From: Scatomonas sp963661545
Lineage (GTDB): Bacteria; Bacillota; Clostridia; Lachnospirales; Lachnospiraceae
NCBI GenBank assembly: GCA_963661545.1
Contig: CAVLCU010000116.1
Span: 1-8,278 of the forward strand
Direction: 5' to 3'
DNA length: 8,278 bases
The position numbers and the translations under genes were made by a program. Positions within the stretch are counted from its first letter, which is position 1. Every line of letters begins with the position of its first letter. Below are positions 6,603 to 8,278 of the stretch, piece after piece. The notes under the pieces were generated by a model. It was not told the DNA's origin and made no database searches. It saw nothing but the letters and a program-made list of their open reading frames with translations.

Positions 6603-7463
6603 TTACTCGCCCCTCCGGGAAAGTCCGGTTTTTTTACAGACAGCCTTGCCCGCATCCTCCAGAAAAGCATTTTGAATCTCTGCAAAACGACCCTCGTCTG
6701 CCGCTTTGGCATAATCGGTTTGTACCGGCATTCTGCCCAAAATCTCCAGCTCCAATCCCCTCGCGATCTCCTCCAAATGGCTTTCCCCGAAGATGGGAAT
6801 TCTCTTCCCGCAGTCCGGACACTGGACATAGCTATAATTCTCCACCAGGCCCAAAACCGGTATATTCATCATCTGAGCCATCTTACAGGCCTTGGTCACA
6901 ATCATTTTCACCAGATCCTGGGGAGAGGTGACAATGACCACCCCTTCCACCGGCAGGGACTGGAAGACGGTCAGGGGTACATCCCCGGTTCCCGGAGGCA
7001 TATCCACAAAGAGGTAGTCCAGGCTGCCCCAAACCACATCCGTCCAGAACTGCTTGACCATGTTGGCGATGACAGGACCCCGCCAGATCACCGGCTCCTC
7101 CTCCCCGGGAAGCAGGAGGTTAATGGACATGACCTTGATGCCGTTGGCGGTCAGGGGAGGATAGATTCCATTGTCATCCGCCTCCGCCGGGCCCTTCAGG
7201 CCGTACATATGGGGAATGGAGGGTCCTGTAATATCCGCATCCAGAATTCCCACCTTATAACCCTTGGCTGCCAGGTCATTGGCCAGGGAGGCGGTCACCA
7301 TAGACTTGCCTACTCCTCCCTTGCCGCTGACTACCCCCACCACGTGGCCGATACGGGAGTAGAGATTCAATTCCGCCCGGAAATTCGGCTTCTGCTGGGT
7401 CTTGCTGCTGCATCCCTCGCAGCTATCCTTGGAACATGATTCATTGTTGCATTCTTTTCCCAT
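6603..7463 (-). CDS. mrp: Mrp/NBP35-family Fe-S cluster carrier ATPase
   Basis: This 286-residue cytoplasmic P-loop NTPase has a deviant Walker A GKGGVGKS (47-54), DADITGPSIPHMYG (75-88) and DMPPGTGD (154-161), all hallmarks of the Mrp/ApbC/NBP35 group. A C-terminal CPDC (C215, C218) is the conserved CxxC that binds a bridging [4Fe-4S] cluster between the two subunits of a dimer. The N-terminus carries four more Cys (5, 10, 15, 18), recalling the N-terminal cluster of NBP35, and lacks the DUF59 domain of longer Mrp proteins. The family transfers Fe-S clusters to apoproteins. The start at 7463 is preferred (GGGGGA about 7 nt upstream); an ATG at 7478 would add five residues without a clear ribosome binding site. 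The CsoR-like gene ends 59 bp upstream with no terminator between, so co-transcription is likely. Confidence 0.93.
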   Translation of the reverse strand: MGKECNNESCSKDSCEGCSSKTQQKPNFRAELNLYSRIGHVVGVVSGKGGVGKSMVTASLANDLAAKGYKVGILDADITGPSIPHMYGLKGPAEADDNGIYPPLTANGIKVMSINLLLPGEEEPVIWRGPVIANMVKQFWTDVVWGSLDYLFVDMPPGTGDVPLTVFQSLPVEGVVIVTSPQDLVKMIVTKACKMAQMMNIPVLGLVENYSYVQCPDCGKRIPIFGESHLEEIARGLELEILGRMPVQTDYAKAADEGRFAEIQNAFLEDAGKAVCKKTGLSRRGE

Positions 7464-7522
7464 CGTAAAATCCCCCATTTCTTTCTTGGTCGGATGACTG
7501 GATGCATCCCTTGGTGACGCTC

Positions 7523-7870
7523 TTATTTGACAAATTGGTCTATAGCCTTATTCAGCTCCTCCAGAGCCTGGGTATCTCCGCTCTCCACCGCATCCACGAT
7601 GCAATGGGTGATATGATCCTGGAGGATCACCTTACCCGTATTATTGATGGCCGATTTCACCGCGGAAAGCTGGATCAACACCTCACTGCAGTCCCTGCCG
7701 CTCTCCACCATACGCTTGATAGACTCCAAATGACCGATGGCACGGGAAAGTCGATTCAAGACTGCCTTGGTATGCTGATGGGTATGGGTGTGGGTATGCT
7801 CATGGGTATGTTCGATGACCGTCCCATCTTCCAGCACATGCGTATGCTTCTCTCTTGATAAATGTTCCAT
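7523..7870 (-). CDS. CsoR/RcnR-family metal-sensing repressor with His-rich N-terminus
   Basis: This is a 115-residue all-helical DNA-binding repressor of the CsoR/RcnR/FrmR family (DUF156). The core RLSRAIGHLESIKRMV and then DCSEVLIQLSAVKSAI are typical. The Cu(I)-CsoR ligand triad is present with exact spacing: C61, H86 and C90 (equivalent to C36, H61 and C65), in DC and DHITHC. The N-terminal 33 residues hold ten His, mostly in His-Thr/His-Glu alternation (about 21-34). That tail could favour Ni(II)/Co(II) or act as a metal buffer; InrS-type Ni sensors also keep the Cys/His/Cys set plus an N-terminal His. The metal therefore cannot be assigned. GAGG 7 nt before the ATG supports the start. 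It has its own promoter, and the Mrp gene follows. No metal exporter is in view. Confidence 0.9.
   Translation of the reverse strand: MEHLSREKHTHVLEDGTVIEHTHEHTHTHTHQHTKAVLNRLSRAIGHLESIKRMVESGRDCSEVLIQLSAVKSAINNTGKVILQDHITHCIVDAVESGDTQALEELNKAIDQFVK
7769..7810 (-). repeat. Hexanucleotide His-Thr/His-Glu codon repeat in the sensor gene
   Basis: Seven successive 6-bp units of the form CAY followed by ACC, GAG or CAG encode HTHEHTHTHTHQHT (residues 21-34). The near-identical units could expand or contract by replication slippage, changing the length of the metal-binding tail without a frameshift. Confidence 0.75.
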
Positions 7871-7893
7871 CCTATGACCTCGCTATCCTGTCC

Positions 7894-7915
7894 TTCTATG
7901 CCCTGGTTCTATGCC
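7894..7915 (-). repeat. Direct repeat in the leader of the CsoR-like gene
   Basis: TTCTATGCC occurs at 7894-7902 and 7907-7915 (minus-strand GGCATAGAA), with a period of 13 bp. It lies between the predicted transcription start and the ATG of the sensor gene. It may be part of an operator; chance is also possible for a 9-bp repeat. Confidence 0.4.
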
Positions 7916-7929
7916 GCAGCATATGGTTC

Positions 7930-7957
7930 ATTATACCCCATTTCCCATAAAACACAA
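7930..7957 (-). promoter_or_regulatory. Promoter of the CsoR-like/Mrp gene pair
   Basis: On the minus strand TTGTGT (7952-7957) and a perfect TATAAT (7930-7935) are separated by 16 bp. Transcription should begin near 7923, giving a leader of about 53 nt. The spacer contains two G-tracts (GGGAAATGGGG), a type of sequence found in CsoR/RcnR operators, so autoregulation is plausible but not shown. The promoter starts just after the stop of the upstream small gene. Confidence 0.65.
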
Positions 7958-7963
7958 GGAAAA

Positions 7964-8212
7964 TCACTCCGGTTCTGCCTCGTCAAATTCCACAATGGTA
8001 TAGAAGCCCCTGCTGGTCTGACGAATCTCCTTCACAATCCCCTTGGTGGATTGCAATCTCTCATAGGCCTGATAATTCCGGCTCATGGCAATGGCCGGAA
8101 CAATGGTATAGTAATAAGAAGTGGGGAGAGCACTCTCCGTCACGGTCACCTCCTCTTCCACCTCCAGCAAACCCTGGCGTTCCATCTTAAATTCCATTCT
8201 GCGCACCATCAT
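7964..8212 (-). CDS. Small conserved-type protein of unknown function
   Basis: The 82-residue protein contains LPTSYYYTIVPAIAMSRNYQAYERL and ends with a strand-rich block (KGIVKEIRQTSRGFYTIVEFDE). From memory this pattern resembles small uncharacterised proteins of clostridia; I cannot name a family. It has no signal peptide, membrane segment or Cys, and is probably a cytoplasmic alpha/beta protein. The start is uncertain. ATG 8212 directly follows AAGGGGGG (spacing almost nil) but also has GGAAGGA about 11 nt upstream. ATG 8209, GTG 8206 and ATG 8197 (MEFKMERQG) are alternatives. The stop at 7964 lies just before the promoter of the CsoR-like gene, with no terminator between, so read-through into that operon is possible. 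Confidence 0.7.
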   Translation of the reverse strand: MMVRRMEFKMERQGLLEVEEEVTVTESALPTSYYYTIVPAIAMSRNYQAYERLQSTKGIVKEIRQTSRGFYTIVEFDEAEPE

Positions 8213-8230
8213 CCCCCCTTTTTTCCTTCC

Positions 8231-8257
8231 CCCACCGACATGCGAGCATGTCGTGGG
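8231..8257. other. Hairpin upstream of the small unknown gene
   Basis: The arms CCCACCGACATG (8231-8242) and CATGTCGTGGG (8247-8257) pair as an 11-bp stem with one bulged C and a 4-nt loop. The hairpin sits just upstream of the ribosome binding region of the minus-strand gene. Neither side is followed by a clear T-run, so it is not a standard terminator. It may be a leader structure or the end of something beyond the window. Confidence 0.5.
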
Positions 8258-8278
8258 CTCTGGCTTTTGACACTGTAA

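Noticed and set aside
6611..6635. CCGG-loop-CCGG followed by seven T on the plus strand, like a terminator
   Set aside because: The stem is only 4 bp, it lies in the mrp coding end (the T-run is the Lys-Lys codons), and no plus-strand gene arrives there.
6525..7439. A 304-codon open frame on the plus strand opposite mrp
   Set aside because: It is antisense to a gene with intact Walker and CxxC motifs and shows no domain or ribosome binding site.
8267..8272. TTGACA on the plus strand near the window end
   Set aside because: A -35-like hexamer alone is not enough; the -10 position and any gene lie beyond the window.

Overview
The window looks like chromosomal DNA from a Gram-positive Clostridia bacterium. 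A Lachnospiraceae-like gut anaerobe is my best guess, from memory of similar proteins. Supporting signs are strong AGGAGG-type ribosome binding sites, sigma-A promoters close to consensus, a clostridial-style ThrRS, a short Mrp with an N-terminal Cys cluster, a His-tailed CsoR-family sensor and an HPr-like protein without the active-site His. I see no mobile element, tRNA, rRNA or CRISPR array. Eight genes are supported, and coding density is high.

Layout, left to right. (1) Positions 1-648, minus: start of an NCS1 (cytosine-permease-like) transporter, cut by the window edge. (2) 805-2424, minus: a PucR-type regulator upstream of the permease, with an intrinsic terminator (734-780) between them, so the permease probably uses its own promoter. 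(3) 2506-3108, plus: a secreted lipoprotein of unknown function, divergent from the regulator. (4) 3114-5015, minus: thrS, which meets the lipoprotein gene tail to tail with a 5-bp gap. (5) 5221-6123, plus: a LysR-family regulator divergent from thrS. Both carry perfect TTGACA-17-TATAAT promoters, separated by a C-rich/G-rich tract. The lysR gene ends in an 18-bp perfect terminator hairpin. (6) 6235-6480, minus: a small HPr-like protein. (7) 6603-7463, minus: an Mrp/NBP35-type Fe-S carrier ATPase. (8) 7523-7870, minus: a CsoR/RcnR-family metal sensor with a His-rich N-terminal tail. (9) 7964-8212, minus: a small conserved-looking protein of unknown function.

Functional groups. The regulator and permease suggest nucleobase or purine/pyrimidine-derivative uptake. 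The CsoR-like sensor and Mrp are probably co-transcribed from a promoter at 7930-7957, which would link metal sensing to Fe-S cluster handling; no metal exporter is in view. thrS has an untranslated leader of only about 85 nt and no T-box, so it probably lacks the tRNA-sensing control common for Firmicutes thrS. I do not see a clear undescribed multi-gene system. The best leads are the His-tailed sensor/Mrp pair, the HPr-like protein without a catalytic His and with an inverted repeat at its predicted transcription start, and the thrS/lysR intergenic region.
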